Counted from the stretch's first letter, positions 48,546-57,600 are shown. The stretch: DNA of 64,000 nucleotides from Olsenella sp. An188 (GCF_002160255.1 NZ_NFKF01000002.1:62001-126000); one strand, 5' to 3'. The notes: generated by a model from the sequence alone, not told the origin. Made by a program: numbers and translations.

Positions 48546-50768
48546 ATGAAGATCATCAAGCGCAACGGCTCCGAGGTAACCTTCGACATCTCCAAGATCG
48601 AGAACGCCATCCGGGCCGCCAACGCCGAGGTGCCCGCCTCCGAGCGCCTCACCGAGCGCGAGGTCAAGTTCGCCTCCCTGAACGTCACCGACGAGTGCAT
48701 GGAGGCCGGCCACACCGTCACCGTCGAGGAGGTCCAGGACCTCGTCGAGGACCAGCTCATGGCGCTCGACCACTTCGAGGTGGCCCGCAAGTACATCATC
48801 TACCGCTACGTGCAGAACCAGAAGCGCCACAAGAACACGACCGACGACAAGATCCTCGCGCTCATCGAGTGCAACAACGAGGAGGTCAAGCAGGAGAACT
48901 CCAACAAGAACCCCACGGTCGTCTCCGTCCAGCGCGACTACATGGCCGGCGAGGTCTCCAAGGACCTCACCATGCGCGAGCTGCTCCCCGCCGACATCGT
49001 GGAGGCCCACAACGAGGGCATCATCCACTTCCACGACTCGGACTACTTCGCGCAGCACATGCACAACTGCGACCTCATCAACCTCGAGGACATGCTGCAG
49101 AACGGCACGGTGATCTCCGGCACGCTCATCGAGCGCCCGCACAGCTTCTCCACCGCCTGCAACATCGCCACGCAGATCATCGCCCAGGTGGCCTCCTGCC
49201 AGTACGGCGGCCAGTCCATCTCCCTCACGCACCTCGCGCCCTTCGTGGACGTCTCCCGCAAGAAGATCCGCCGCCAGGTCGAGGCCGAGATGGAGGCCAT
49301 CGACGCGCACCCCGGCCAGGACAAGATCGACCAGATCGTCGAGAGGCGCCTGCGCGAGGAGGTCGCCCGCGGCGTGCAGACCATCCAGTACCAGGTCGTC
49401 ACGCTCATGACCACCAACGGCCAGGCCCCGTTCATCACCGTCTTCATGTACCTCAACGAGGCCAAGAACGAGCAGGAGAAGGCCGACCTGGCCCTGTGCA
49501 TCGAGGAGATGCTCAAGCAGCGCTACCAGGGCGTCAAGAACGAGGAGGGCGTCTGGATCACCCCCGCCTTCCCGAAGCTCATCTACGTGCTCGAGGAGGA
49601 CAACGTCGAGGAGGGCTCCCCCTACTTCTACCTCACCAAGCTCGCGGCCAAGTGCACCGCCAAGCGCATGGTGCCCGACTACATCTCCGAGAAGAAGATG
49701 CGCGAGTACAAGCTCTCCAAGGGCGAGACCGAGGGCAACGGCGACTGCTACACCTGCATGGGCTGCCGCTCCTTCCTCACCCCCGACCGCTCCGGCAACG
49801 GCTTTGACAACGTGGCCAAGGCCCTGAACTACGAGCCCGGCAAGCCCAAGTACTACGGCCGCTTCAACCAGGGCGTCGTGACGATCAACCTCGTGGACGT
49901 GGCGCTCTCCGCCCACCGCGACATGGACGAGTTCTGGAAGATCTTCGACGAGCGCCTGGAGCTCTGCCACCGCGCCCTGCGCTGCCGCCACGAGCGCCTG
50001 CTCGGGACCACCTCCGACGCCGCGCCGATCCTCTGGCAGTACGGCGCCCTCGCGCGCCTCGACAAGGGCGAGAAGATCGACAAGCTCCTCTACGGGGGCT
50101 ACTCCACCATCTCCCTGGGCTACGCGGGCCTCTACGAGTGCGTCAAGGCCATGACGGGCCACAGCCACACCGACGCCGAGGCAACGCCCTTCGCCCTGGC
50201 CGTCATGCAGCGCATGAACGACAAGTGCGCGGAGTGGAAGGCCGCCGAGAACATCGACTACTCGCTCTACGGCACGCCGCTCGAGTCCACCACCTACAAG
50301 TTCGCCAAGTGCCTGCAGCGCCGCTTTGGCATCATCCCCGGCATCACGGACAAGGGCTACATCACCAACAGCTACCACGTCCACGTGACCGAGGAGATCG
50401 ACGCCTTCACCAAGCTGCGCTTTGAGTCCGAGTTTCAGCGCCTCTCCCCCGGCGGGGCCATCTCCTACGTCGAGGTGCCCAACATGCAGGACAACCTCGA
50501 GGCCGTCATCTCCGTCATGCGCTACATCTACGACCACATCATGTACGCCGAGCTCAACACCAAGAGCGACTACTGCCAGGTCTGCGGCTACGACGGCGAG
50601 ATCCAGATCGTGGAGGACGACGGCAAGCTCGTCTGGGAGTGCCCGCACTGCCACAACCGCGACCAGTCCAAGATGAACGTGGCGAGAAGGACCTGCGGCT
50701 ACATCGGCACCCAGTTCTGGAACCAGGGCCGCACCGAGGAGATCCGCGACCGCGTGCTGCACCTGTAG
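48546..50768 (+). CDS. nrdD: Anaerobic ribonucleoside-triphosphate reductase
   Basis: 740 residues from ATG 48546. An N-terminal ATP-cone (IIKRNGSEVTFDISKIENAI) gives allosteric control. The catalytic barrel has IIHFHDSDYFAQHMHNCDLI and TCMGCRSFLTPDRSG. The C-terminus has a Cys4 zinc site (CQVCGYDG and CPHCHNRD) and the glycyl-radical motif RRTCGYIGTQFWNQGR with Gly near 718. It makes dNTPs without oxygen. The NrdG activase is encoded downstream, but a toxin-antitoxin pair separates them. In the VARRTC codons the window-wide motif uses AGA-AGG. Confidence 0.96.
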   Translation: MKIIKRNGSEVTFDISKIENAIRAANAEVPASERLTEREVKFASLNVTDECMEAGHTVTVEEVQDLVEDQLMALDHFEVARKYIIYRYVQNQKRHKNTTDDKILALIECNNEEVKQENSNKNPTVVSVQRDYMAGEVSKDLTMRELLPADIVEAHNEGIIHFHDSDYFAQHMHNCDLINLEDMLQNGTVISGTLIERPHSFSTACNIATQIIAQVASCQYGGQSISLTHLAPFVDVSRKKIRRQVEAEMEAIDAHPGQDKIDQIVERRLREEVARGVQTIQYQVVTLMTTNGQAPFITVFMYLNEAKNEQEKADLALCIEEMLKQRYQGVKNEEGVWITPAFPKLIYVLEEDNVEEGSPYFYLTKLAAKCTAKRMVPDYISEKKMREYKLSKGETEGNGDCYTCMGCRSFLTPDRSGNGFDNVAKALNYEPGKPKYYGRFNQGVVTINLVDVALSAHRDMDEFWKIFDERLELCHRALRCRHERLLGTTSDAAPILWQYGALARLDKGEKIDKLLYGGYSTISLGYAGLYECVKAMTGHSHTDAEATPFALAVMQRMNDKCAEWKAAENIDYSLYGTPLESTTYKFAKCLQRRFGIIPGITDKGYITNSYHVHVTEEIDAFTKLRFESEFQRLSPGGAISYVEVPNMQDNLEAVISVMRYIYDHIMYAELNTKSDYCQVCGYDGEIQIVEDDGKLVWECPHCHNRDQSKMNVARRTCGYIGTQFWNQGRTEEIRDRVLHL

Positions 50769-50776
50769 GATTCGGG

Positions 50777-50855
50777 GCGGGACCGGGGGTAAGGCCCCGT
50801 GCTCAAACAGCTTGCTGCGCAAGAACTGCGCGCGGGACCTTACCCCCGGTCCCGC
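50777..50855. repeat. Palindromic element A (conserved core, private arms) after nrdD
   Basis: Perfect 18-bp arms GCGGGACCGGGGGTAAGG (50777-50794) and complement (50838-50855) enclose a 43-bp core. The core begins CCCCGTGCTCAAACAGC, contains a CTTGC-TGC-GCAAG hairpin and ends CTGCGCGCGGGA. Nearly the same core occurs at 57615-57659 and 59140-59184 with different arms. There is no T-run after it, so it is not a standard terminator. It starts 9 bp after the nrdD stop. Confidence 0.85.
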
Positions 50856-50984
50856 GCGCACTGCTATCGGGGCAGCACGCGGGCGCGCCTCAGCGCACCC
50901 CTCACGGTTCTTCTCGGTGGACTTGATTGGACTGATATAATGGACTGAATATGGTATCTGATTTGGTGCTTGATTGGGGAATCG

Positions 50985-51275
50985 ATGACGCCCATATACT
51001 CTTCGGCGGCACTTAAGACGCGGCAGCGCGAGGTCAAGGACGCGGCGCGCGAGAACGTGGTGCACATCACCGAGAACGGCAACGCCGCCTTTGTCCTCAT
51101 GAGCGAGGAGCTCTTCGAGCGCAAGCTCAGGGAGGCGGCCGAGGAGGCGGCCTACGAGGAGCGCATGCGCGCCTGCCTGCTCAACGGCGAGGACGACTTT
51201 GCGCACGGTCGCTACGTCGAGGGCGTTGACGCGTTTGACCGCGCGCTGGCAGAAAGGCTGGCCGCTCGTGGCTAG
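50985..51275 (+). CDS. Phd/YefM-type antitoxin
   Basis: 96 residues from ATG 50985 (GGGGAATCG before it). TPIYSSAALKTRQREVKDAARENVVHITENGNAAFVLMSEELFE is the DNA-binding Phd-type fold in outline, with a charged C-terminal half (RKLREAAEEAAYEERMRAC) suited to grip the toxin. A perfect TATAAT at 50936-50941 lies within repeated TGGACTGA boxes, as expected for an autoregulated promoter. The local DNA is much richer in A/T than its surroundings. Confidence 0.8.
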   Translation: MTPIYSSAALKTRQREVKDAARENVVHITENGNAAFVLMSEELFERKLREAAEEAAYEERMRACLLNGEDDFAHGRYVEGVDAFDRALAERLAARG

Positions 51276-51537
51276 GCTCCTCTTCTCCAATCAGTTCCTG
51301 GACGACGCCGCAACGATCTGGTCCCCTCGCGTCAACGAGCACCTCCATGGCGTGCTGCGCATGATTGAGCGGTTCCCCGAGAGCGGGTCGGCCTGCCGGC
51401 GCGCCTCCATCACAGACCAGTTTGGACCGGGCGTTCGCACGTGCGCGATCAGCCCGTTCGACCTCGTCTACCGATACGACCGGGAGAGTGATACGGTCTA
51501 TCTCTACGGCCTCGTCAACCAGAAAAGGGCAAGATGA
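51268..51537 (+). CDS. RelE/ParE-superfamily toxin
   Basis: 89 residues from a GTG at 51268 that overlaps the antitoxin end by 8 bp. LLFSNQFLDDAATIWSPRVNEHL and the C-terminal FDLVYRYDRESDTVYLYGLV follow the ParE/RelE small beta-sheet fold. Toxins of this class cleave ribosome-bound mRNA or block gyrase; which applies cannot be told. The pair sits between nrdD and nrdG. Confidence 0.75.
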   Translation: MARLLFSNQFLDDAATIWSPRVNEHLHGVLRMIERFPESGSACRRASITDQFGPGVRTCAISPFDLVYRYDRESDTVYLYGLVNQKRAR

Positions 51538-51541
51538 ACCT

Positions 51542-51564
51542 GGCAGAGGGACCGTCCCCTTGCC
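51542..51564. repeat. GGGAC-N-GTCCC hairpin, copy 2
   Basis: GGCAGAGGGAC-C-GTCCCCTTGCC, an imperfect palindrome with the same layout as the hairpin at 46985 (GCA-NN-GGGAC-N-GTCCC-NN-TGC). It lies 4 bp after the toxin stop and 13 bp before the nrdG start. It may end toxin transcription or be a REP-like repeat at the edge of an inserted module. Confidence 0.5.
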
Positions 51565-51577
51565 AACGGGAGCGAAT

Positions 51578-52138
51578 ATGAACTACGCGAACATCAAGTA
51601 CTGCGACATCGCCAACGGGGTGGGCGTGCGGACCACGCTGTTTGTCTCTGGGTGCCGGCTGGGGTGCCCGGGCTGCTTCAACGAGGAGGCCTGGAGCTTC
51701 GAGGCCGGCGAGCCCTTCACGGACGCCGTCGCCGAGAAGGTCATGGACTCGCTCGACACGCCCTACGTCGACGGGCTCACCATCCTCGGCGGCGAGCCGA
51801 TGGAGCCGGAGAACCAGGCCGGGCTCGTCGGCTTCCTGGAGGCGGTGCGCGAGCGCTTCGGCCAGACCAAGAGCATCTGGCTCTTCTCGGGACACACGTG
51901 GGATCAGCTGCGACCCGGCGGAGCGTGGAACCTCGGCGACGTCACGGACCGCATCCTCGACACGCTCGACGTGCTCGTGGACGGCCCCTTCGTCCAGGCC
52001 AGGCACGACATCACGCTGCGCTTCCGCGGCTCGTCCAACCAGCGGCTCATCGACGTGCCCGCCACGCTCGAGGCTCCCGGGGACGAGGTCGTCTGGTGGC
52101 GCGACGACCCGGTCTTCTCCACGCACACGATGGACTAG
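51578..52138 (+). CDS. nrdG: Anaerobic ribonucleotide reductase-activating radical-SAM protein
   Basis: 186 residues from ATG 51578 (AACGGGAGCG). VSGCRLGCPGCFNEEAW holds the radical-SAM C-x3-C-x2-C cluster, and GLTILGGEPMEPENQAGL the SAM-binding GGE. It abstracts hydrogen from the NrdD glycine. It usually follows nrdD directly; here 809 bp of palindrome, antitoxin and toxin intervene. Confidence 0.94.
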   Translation: MNYANIKYCDIANGVGVRTTLFVSGCRLGCPGCFNEEAWSFEAGEPFTDAVAEKVMDSLDTPYVDGLTILGGEPMEPENQAGLVGFLEAVRERFGQTKSIWLFSGHTWDQLRPGGAWNLGDVTDRILDTLDVLVDGPFVQARHDITLRFRGSSNQRLIDVPATLEAPGDEVVWWRDDPVFSTHTMD

Positions 52139-52320
52139 CCACACCGCCCACAGGTGGCCGCCCGCAGGCTCGATCCCTCCGCCTGCGGATACGTTCTCAA
52201 ACTTTCATAGAACCGCCATCCGCCGAGCGCGCCACGAAGATTCGTGGAAGACAACGGTAAGACAGCCGTTCTCGCGAGCTGATAGCCTCCTTCGCACGTC
52301 GACTAGCGAAGGAGGAAGAC

Positions 52321-53022
52321 ATGGGCATGCACTGGAACGCGGGCGGGGACGTGGTGACGGCGGCGGTCGTCCCTTACTCCCACATGGACGAGGAGGACTC
52401 CGGCCTCTTCTACGACACGATGAACGCGCTGCTCGTCTACGCCAACCGACGCCTGCGCGTGGTCCGCGAGGACGAGCTCAGGGAGCGGCCCGGGGCGCCG
52501 CACATGCTCTACGAGCACGGGGGGCAGGTCGCGGAGGCCCTCTGGCGCCACCGCTCGCTCGTGGACGACTTCGTGCTCGAGAACCCCGCGGGCCTCGACG
52601 AGGAGCACCTCGCGTGCGCGCGGCCCTGGCGCCACGCGCTGCGCGACACCTTCACCTGCGTGGGCGCGAACGCGGACGCCGCCGCCTACATGAACCGCGA
52701 CGCCGTCTTCGTCGTGGGGGCCATGCAGGACGACGCCGACGCGCACGTGCACGCCATACCCTCGCTCATGCTCCTCACCCTGCTTCCGTTCAAGGGGGGC
52801 ATCGTGACCGACGGCAAGACGCTGCACATCTCGCAGAGCCCGGCCTCCTGGGCGGTGCCCCTCATGGCGCAGCGTGCGCGCGAGCTCGCCGGGAGCCGCC
52901 TCGTGTCCACGGCAGGCCAGCTGCTCGACTACGTCCGCCGCACGGAGGACGGGGGCAGCCGCGTGAACCGCCGCATCCAGAGGGCGGTCGACCGGGGCTT
53001 CGCGGACGGCACGCTGCTGTAG
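52321..53022 (+). CDS. Hypothetical protein
   Basis: 233 residues, ATG 52321 with a strong AAGGAGGAAGAC site. No family recognised. It is soluble and acidic in the N-terminal half (SHMDEEDSGLFYDTMNALLVYA) with a hydrophobic centre (HAIPSLMLLTLLPFKGG) and a basic C-terminus (RVNRRIQRAVDRGF). Codon use resembles its neighbours, so it looks like a resident gene. Its stop is 10 bp from the IS481-type target duplication. Confidence 0.6.
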   Translation: MGMHWNAGGDVVTAAVVPYSHMDEEDSGLFYDTMNALLVYANRRLRVVREDELRERPGAPHMLYEHGGQVAEALWRHRSLVDDFVLENPAGLDEEHLACARPWRHALRDTFTCVGANADAAAYMNRDAVFVVGAMQDDADAHVHAIPSLMLLTLLPFKGGIVTDGKTLHISQSPASWAVPLMAQRARELAGSRLVSTAGQLLDYVRRTEDGGSRVNRRIQRAVDRGFADGTLL

Positions 53023-53033
53023 GGCGCGCGACG

Positions 53034-54017
53034 CTAGCTGTTGTGTGCCAATAGGTTGTTTACGCCGACGATGCGCGACATGGGCGGCAGGCCCCCGCAC
53101 GCGCTGTGCGGACGGCTCCAATTGTAGTGCTCGAGGTAGGCCGGGAGGGCGTCCGCCCTCTCGGCCTCGCCGTCCCACGCCCGCCCGTACTGCCACTCCT
53201 GCGCGAGCGTCCGGTTCATGCGCTCGACCTTGCCGTTCTGCCACGGGCTGTACGGCCTGGTGTATATGTGGCGTACGCCCTCGGCGGCGAGCAGGGCGTT
53301 GAGCTCGCGGCTGCGGTACCCCGGCCCGTTGTCCGTCATGACCCGCTCGACCGCGACCCCGAGGCCGGCGAAGAAGGCAAGGCACCGTGCCATGAACGCC
53401 GAGCAGGTGCCCCTGCGCTCGTCGGGGAGGAGCTCGGCGTAGGCCACACGGGAGAAGTCGTCGACCGCGACGTGCAGGCAGGCCGCGCGCCGCCCGCCGG
53501 AGCCCCTGCCGTGGTCGAGCTCCGAGGCGCCGCGCGCCCTCCACCCGCCGCCGTCGGGGATGCGGGCGACCTTCTTCACGTCCACGTGGAGGAGCTCGCC
53601 GGGCCTCTCGCGCTCGTAGCGCACGGGCGTGACGGGCCCGCGGCGACGGGCCTCGCCCGTGACGCGGTCGACGTCGGCGAGCCTCGGAAGCCCCCTCCTC
53701 GCGACGATCCGCGCGCACGTCCTCGCCGGCACGCCCGTCACGGCGGCGAGCGCGAGCGGGGGGAGGAGCATGGACGAGCGCGCCTCGCAGACCGCCTCCT
53801 CGACCTCGGGAGGGGTGGACCTGGCGAGCCTGCGCGGCCTGCTCGGCCGGTCGGACAGCGGCTCGCCGCGCCGCGCGCGGGAGAGCCACTTGCTCGCGGT
53901 CTGCCTGCTCACGCCCATCTGGCGGGCGACGGCGGACACGCGCTCGCCCCCGGCGACCCGGGAGGCGAGCAGCTCCCGCCCCCTGGGCGTGAGCCTTGCG
54001 TTAGGATGCTGTGACAT
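53034..54017 (-). CDS. IS481-family transposase
   Basis: 327 residues from ATG 54017. An N-terminal helix-turn-helix (VSAVARQMGVSRQTASKWLSRA) is followed by the DDE integrase core: LLHVDVKKVARIPDGGG, VDDFSRVAYAELLPDE, RVMTDNGPGYRSRELNALL and SPWQNGKVERMNRTLAQEW with the final Glu. The arrangement is that of IS481 transposases. It appears intact. The TAG stop falls in the flanking target duplication rather than in the element. Confidence 0.93.
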   Translation of the reverse strand: MSQHPNARLTPRGRELLASRVAGGERVSAVARQMGVSRQTASKWLSRARRGEPLSDRPSRPRRLARSTPPEVEEAVCEARSSMLLPPLALAAVTGVPARTCARIVARRGLPRLADVDRVTGEARRRGPVTPVRYERERPGELLHVDVKKVARIPDGGGWRARGASELDHGRGSGGRRAACLHVAVDDFSRVAYAELLPDERRGTCSAFMARCLAFFAGLGVAVERVMTDNGPGYRSRELNALLAAEGVRHIYTRPYSPWQNGKVERMNRTLAQEWQYGRAWDGEAERADALPAYLEHYNWSRPHSACGGLPPMSRIVGVNNLLAHNS

Positions 54018-54118
54018 GGGAGGGCTCCCCTCGGCTGCAGATCTAGGCAATCCACAGCATGCGGGAGCCCTCCCTGTTTGTCACCCTCGGGGCGTAAACA
54101 ACGTCTTGGCACTGAACA
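53039..54118 (-). mobile_element. IS481-type insertion sequence, 1080 bp
   Basis: Ends are terminal inverted repeats of about 30 bp: TGTTGTGTGCCAATAGG at 53039 and, on the other strand from 54118, TGTTCAGTGCCAAGACG, both running on into GTTGTTTACGCC. The element is flanked by GCTAGC at 53033-53038 and 54119-54124, a 6-bp target duplication that is itself a palindrome. The target lay at the stop codon of a degraded PHP-type gene. Confidence 0.9.
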
Positions 54119-54119
54119 G

Positions 54120-54310
54120 CTAGCGCAGGCGCCTCTCCGCCGAGAAGAGCGCGGCCACGCGCTCCCCCGCCTCGTCCGGCGTGACGAACCGCTCGCCCAC
54201 CGAGGCCGGGGAGCCGTAGCGCCCGTGGTAGTCCGACCCGCCGGTCACGAACAGGCCGAACTCCCCGGCCACCTCAAGGGCGCGCGGAATCTGACCGAAC
54301 GAGGACGAAG
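54120..54310 (-). pseudogene. Remnant of a PHP-domain phosphoesterase (C-terminus only)
   Basis: On the minus strand the last about 60 codons read SFGQIPRALEVAGEFG, LFVTGGSDYHGRYGSPAS and VGERFVTPDEAGERVAALF before a TAG. TGGSDYHG is the metal-binding end of PHP-type phosphoesterases (TrpH/RNase AM-like). Upstream of about 54310 the frame no longer resembles the family and no start exists. The IS element abuts its stop codon. Confidence 0.7.
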
Positions 54311-54359
54311 CCCTTACGTCCCTTACACGACGCCGGCGGGAGGCCGAGGGCGGGAGGGC

Positions 54360-54560
54360 CTAGTCCTCGATGTGGCGGATGCTCGAGATTGCCCAGGTCA
54401 GGGCCGCGAGCGCAATCATCGCTGCGCCGGCGCCCACGAACCACGCCGGGGCGCCCACGGCATCGGAGAAGAGCGCGGAGACGGCGAGGCCCGCCACACG
54501 AGGGCGAGCGCGGGACCCCACGGGCGCCGCCCCCGGGCGCGCCTCTCCCGTCGGACATGC
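54360..54560 (-). pseudogene. Remnant of an MFS transporter C-terminus
   Basis: The minus-strand frame ending at TAG 54360 reads VAGLAVSALFSDAVGAPAWF and VGAGAAMIALAALTWAISS, then SIRHIED. This is the last membrane helix and tail of a major-facilitator exporter. Before VAGLAVS the frame gives only Arg/Gly/Pro-rich nonsense, and the ATG-started frame near 54558 is shifted relative to it. With the PHP fragment it marks a decaying block beside the IS element. Confidence 0.55.
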
Positions 54561-54567
54561 CGGCCCC

Positions 54568-55776
54568 CTACGCGTTGAAGACGTGCTCGTCCAGGCGGCG
54601 GAAGGCCTCCTGGACGCGCGAGAGCGGCAGCGCGAGGTTCACGCGGACGTGGCACGGACCGTGGAAGGCGCGGCCGTCCTGCCAGTAGACGCCCACGCGG
54701 TGACCGGCGCGCTGCAGCTCGTCGATGCCCACGCCGTGCTTCTCGCACCACTCTGAGCAGTCGAGGAAGAGCATGTAGGTGCCCTGCGGGCGGTACACGC
54801 CCACGCCCGGCAGACGCTCGGCGATGAAGTCGCAGGCCCAGTCCACGTTTCCGGCGATCACCTGGTTGAGCTCGTCGGCCCACAGCTGGCCCTCCGGCCC
54901 GTACGCGCCGATCAGCGCGTGCTGAGAGAGGACGTTCATGTGGTTGTAGTGGGTCTTCTTGCCCTTGGTGTCCACGCGGTCGCGCAGGTAATCGCTGTAG
55001 ATCACGTGGTAGCTGCCCACGAGGCCGGCGAGGTTGAAGGTCTTGCTCGGCGCGTAGAGCGCGATGGTGCGCTCGCGGGCGTCGGCCGAGACGGACTGCG
55101 TGGGGACGTGCGTCACGCCGGGGCGCACGATGTCGGACCAGATCTCGTCCGAGACGACCACGCAGTCGTGGGCGCGGCAGATCTCCATGGCGCGCTCGAC
55201 CTCCCAACGCTCCCACACGCGGCCGCAGGGGTTGTGCGGCGAGCAGAAAATCACGGCGTGGATGCGCTCCTGCTCGATGCGGCGCTCCATGTCCTCGAAG
55301 TCCATGCGCCAGACGCCGTCCTCGTCGCGCACGAGCGGCGAGTGCACGATTCTGAAGCCGTTGTCCTCGAGCGCGTGCGTGAAGCCCACGTAGGTGGGGC
55401 TGTGCACGAGCACGGGGTCGCCGGGAGCCGCAAAGGACGTGAGCGCGGAGACCACGCCGCCGAGCACGCCGTTCTCGTAGCCGATGTGGCGCGGCTCGAG
55501 GTCGCCCACGCCCTTGCGGATGCGGTGCCAGTCGATGATGGCCTGGTAGTACGCGTCGGACGGCTCGAAGTAGCCGAAGGTCGGGTACTCGAGGCGCTCC
55601 TCGATGGCGCGCTTGATAGAGGGCGCCACGGGGAAGTTCATGTCTGCCACCCACATGGGGATGGCGTCAAAGCCCTCCTCCGGCGCCGGGTAGCCCGAGC
55701 CCGGCTTGCCGATGGCGTCCACGGCAAGCGCGTCGTGCCCGCGCCGGTCGAGGATGGTGGTGAAGTCATAGGTCAT
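54568..55776 (-). CDS. MalY/PatB-type C-S lyase (cystathionine beta-lyase-like aminotransferase)
   Basis: 402 residues from ATG 55776 (GAAGGAGTTCCC). Family marks are DAIPMWVADMNFPVAPSIKRAI, YPTFGYFEPSDAYYQAIIDWHR, FCSPHNPCGRVWERWEV, VVSDEIWSDIV and the PLP Lys in YAPSKTFNLAGLVGSY. MalY/PatB enzymes split C-S bonds of cystathionine or cysteine conjugates, yielding thiols, ammonia and pyruvate. Upstream of it lies the leu operon on the same strand, with a 160-bp gap. Confidence 0.9.
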   Translation of the reverse strand: MTYDFTTILDRRGHDALAVDAIGKPGSGYPAPEEGFDAIPMWVADMNFPVAPSIKRAIEERLEYPTFGYFEPSDAYYQAIIDWHRIRKGVGDLEPRHIGYENGVLGGVVSALTSFAAPGDPVLVHSPTYVGFTHALEDNGFRIVHSPLVRDEDGVWRMDFEDMERRIEQERIHAVIFCSPHNPCGRVWERWEVERAMEICRAHDCVVVSDEIWSDIVRPGVTHVPTQSVSADARERTIALYAPSKTFNLAGLVGSYHVIYSDYLRDRVDTKGKKTHYNHMNVLSQHALIGAYGPEGQLWADELNQVIAGNVDWACDFIAERLPGVGVYRPQGTYMLFLDCSEWCEKHGVGIDELQRAGHRVGVYWQDGRAFHGPCHVRVNLALPLSRVQEAFRRLDEHVFNA

Positions 55777-55935
55777 GGGAACTCCTTCGTTGATGTGCCT
55801 CCCGCTAGGATACCCGGTGCCGCAAAAGCCCGTCAGTCCGGACAAAGGACGGGGCGCCGCTGTGCAAGGGGGCGGGGCCGGTGCATCCACCGGCCCCGCC
55901 GCACACATCGGTCAAAATGCCCCGCACCGAGCGCC

Positions 55936-57066
55936 CTACCCGAGCGCCTCCACGATCTTGTCACCCATGGCGGAGGTGCCGAGGACGCGATCGGCCGGCG
56001 TGGCATCGTCGGCGATGTCGACCGTGCGCCAGCCCCCGTCGAGCACGCGCGTGACCGCGGCGGCCAGCTCGTCGGCGGCCTCGTCCATGCCAAAGCTGTA
56101 GCGCAGCATGAGCTCCACCGAGAGGATCTGGGCGATGGGGTTGGCGATCCCCTGCCCCGCGATGTCCGGCGCCGACCCGTGGCTCGGCTCGTAGAGCGCC
56201 GTGCCGTCGCCCAGGCTCGCGGAGGCGAGCATGCCAAGCGAGCCCGTGAGCATGGAGGCCTCGTCGGAAAGGATGTCGCCGAAGGTGTTCTCGGTCACCA
56301 GGACGTCGAACTGCGCCGGCCGCGCGATGAGCTGCATGGCCGCGTTGTCCACGTACATGTCCTCGAGCGTGACGTCCGGGTACTCGGCGGCGATGCGGTG
56401 CGCCACCTCGCGCCACATGCGGGAGGTGTCGAGCACGTTGGCCTTGTCCACCGAGTGCACCACGCCCCGGCGGCGGCGCGCCGCGTCGAAGGCCCAGCGC
56501 ACCACGCGGTCGACCTCGTACTCGCTGTACTCCAGCACGTCGCGCGCGTACTCGCCGCGCGTGCCGCCCGGGCCCGCGCCCTCCACGCCCATCGTGCGCT
56601 CGTGCCCGCCAAAGTAGAGGCCGCCCGTGAGCTCGCGCACGATGATGAGGTCGACACCGCTGAGCACCTCGGGCTTGAGCGTCGAGGCGCCGATCAGCGC
56701 GTCGAACATGCGCACCGGGCGCAGGTTGAGGTAGAGGCCCAGCTGTTTGCGGATGGCGAGAAGCCCCTGCTCGGGCCGCACGGCACCAACGCGCGTGTCG
56801 GTCCACTTGGGCCCGCCCACCGCGGCGAGAAGAACCGCGTCCGCCGCGCGCGCCGCGCTCAGGGTGGCCTCCGGCAAGGCGGAGACCGGGCCGCCCGCCT
56901 CGGACGTGGCGTCGATGGCCGCACCGCCGATGAGCTGGTCCTCGCAGACGAACTCGACGTCGTGGCGCGCGCCCACGGCCGCGAGGACCTTCTTGGCCTC
57001 GGCGATGATCTCCGGGCCGATGCCGTCTCCCGGCAGGGTGCAGATGCGATAGGTCTTGGCCGCCAT
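55936..57066 (-). CDS. leuB: 3-isopropylmalate dehydrogenase
   Basis: 376 residues. [92 protein letters not shown] in outline, and [19 protein letters not shown] are hallmark LeuB segments. It oxidises and decarboxylates 3-isopropylmalate with NAD+ in leucine synthesis. Last gene of leuA-leuC-leuD-leuB, starting 2 bp after leuD. Confidence 0.95.
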   Translation of the reverse strand: MAAKTYRICTLPGDGIGPEIIAEAKKVLAAVGARHDVEFVCEDQLIGGAAIDATSEAGGPVSALPEATLSAARAADAVLLAAVGGPKWTDTRVGAVRPEQGLLAIRKQLGLYLNLRPVRMFDALIGASTLKPEVLSGVDLIIVRELTGGLYFGGHERTMGVEGAGPGGTRGEYARDVLEYSEYEVDRVVRWAFDAARRRRGVVHSVDKANVLDTSRMWREVAHRIAAEYPDVTLEDMYVDNAAMQLIARPAQFDVLVTENTFGDILSDEASMLTGSLGMLASASLGDGTALYEPSHGSAPDIAGQGIANPIAQILSVELMLRYSFGMDEAADELAAAVTRVLDGGWRTVDIADDATPADRVLGTSAMGDKIVEALG

Positions 57067-57068
57067 GG

Positions 57069-57575
57069 TTAGTTGTCGCCCTTCTCGGCCATGACGCGCT
57101 TGGTGCGCGCGACGAGGCCGCCGTCGTTGATGATCTCCTGGATGAACGGCGGGAACGGCTGCGCGTGGAAGACGGCGCCCGTGGTCTCGTCCGTGATGGT
57201 GCCGGTGTCCGCGTCGACGGAGACCACGTCACCCTCGGAGATGGCGTCGGCGGCCTCCGGGCACTCGAGGATGGGCAGGCCCATGTTGATCGAGTTGCGG
57301 TAGAAGATGCGCGCGAAGCTCTTGGCTATGACGCAGGAGACGCCGGCGGCCTTGATGGCCACGGGCGCGTGCTCGCGCGAGGAGCCGCAGCCGAAGTTCT
57401 CGTCCGCCACGACGATGTCGCCGGGCTGCACGCGCGTGGTGAACGTGGTGTCGAGGTCCTCGAAGCAGTGGCGCGCGAGCTCCGCCGGGTCCGAGGTGTT
57501 GAGGTAGCGCGCCGGGATGATGACGTCGGTGTCGATGTCTCGCCCGTAACGGAAGACCGTTCCCCTGAACTGCAT
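57069..57575 (-). CDS. leuD: 3-isopropylmalate dehydratase, small subunit
   Basis: 168 residues, ATG 57575 behind [32 protein letters not shown] and [44 protein letters not shown] in outline are diagnostic of the short LeuD of the archaeal/clostridial type. It forms the swivelling small subunit with LeuC. A palindromic element lies 26 bp upstream in the leuC-leuD gap. Confidence 0.95.
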   Translation of the reverse strand: MQFRGTVFRYGRDIDTDVIIPARYLNTSDPAELARHCFEDLDTTFTTRVQPGDIVVADENFGCGSSREHAPVAIKAAGVSCVIAKSFARIFYRNSINMGLPILECPEAADAISEGDVVSVDADTGTITDETTGAVFHAQPFPPFIQEIINDGGLVARTKRVMAEKGDN

Positions 57576-57600
57576 GGCTTTCCTTTCTTGTCAGGTGCCC

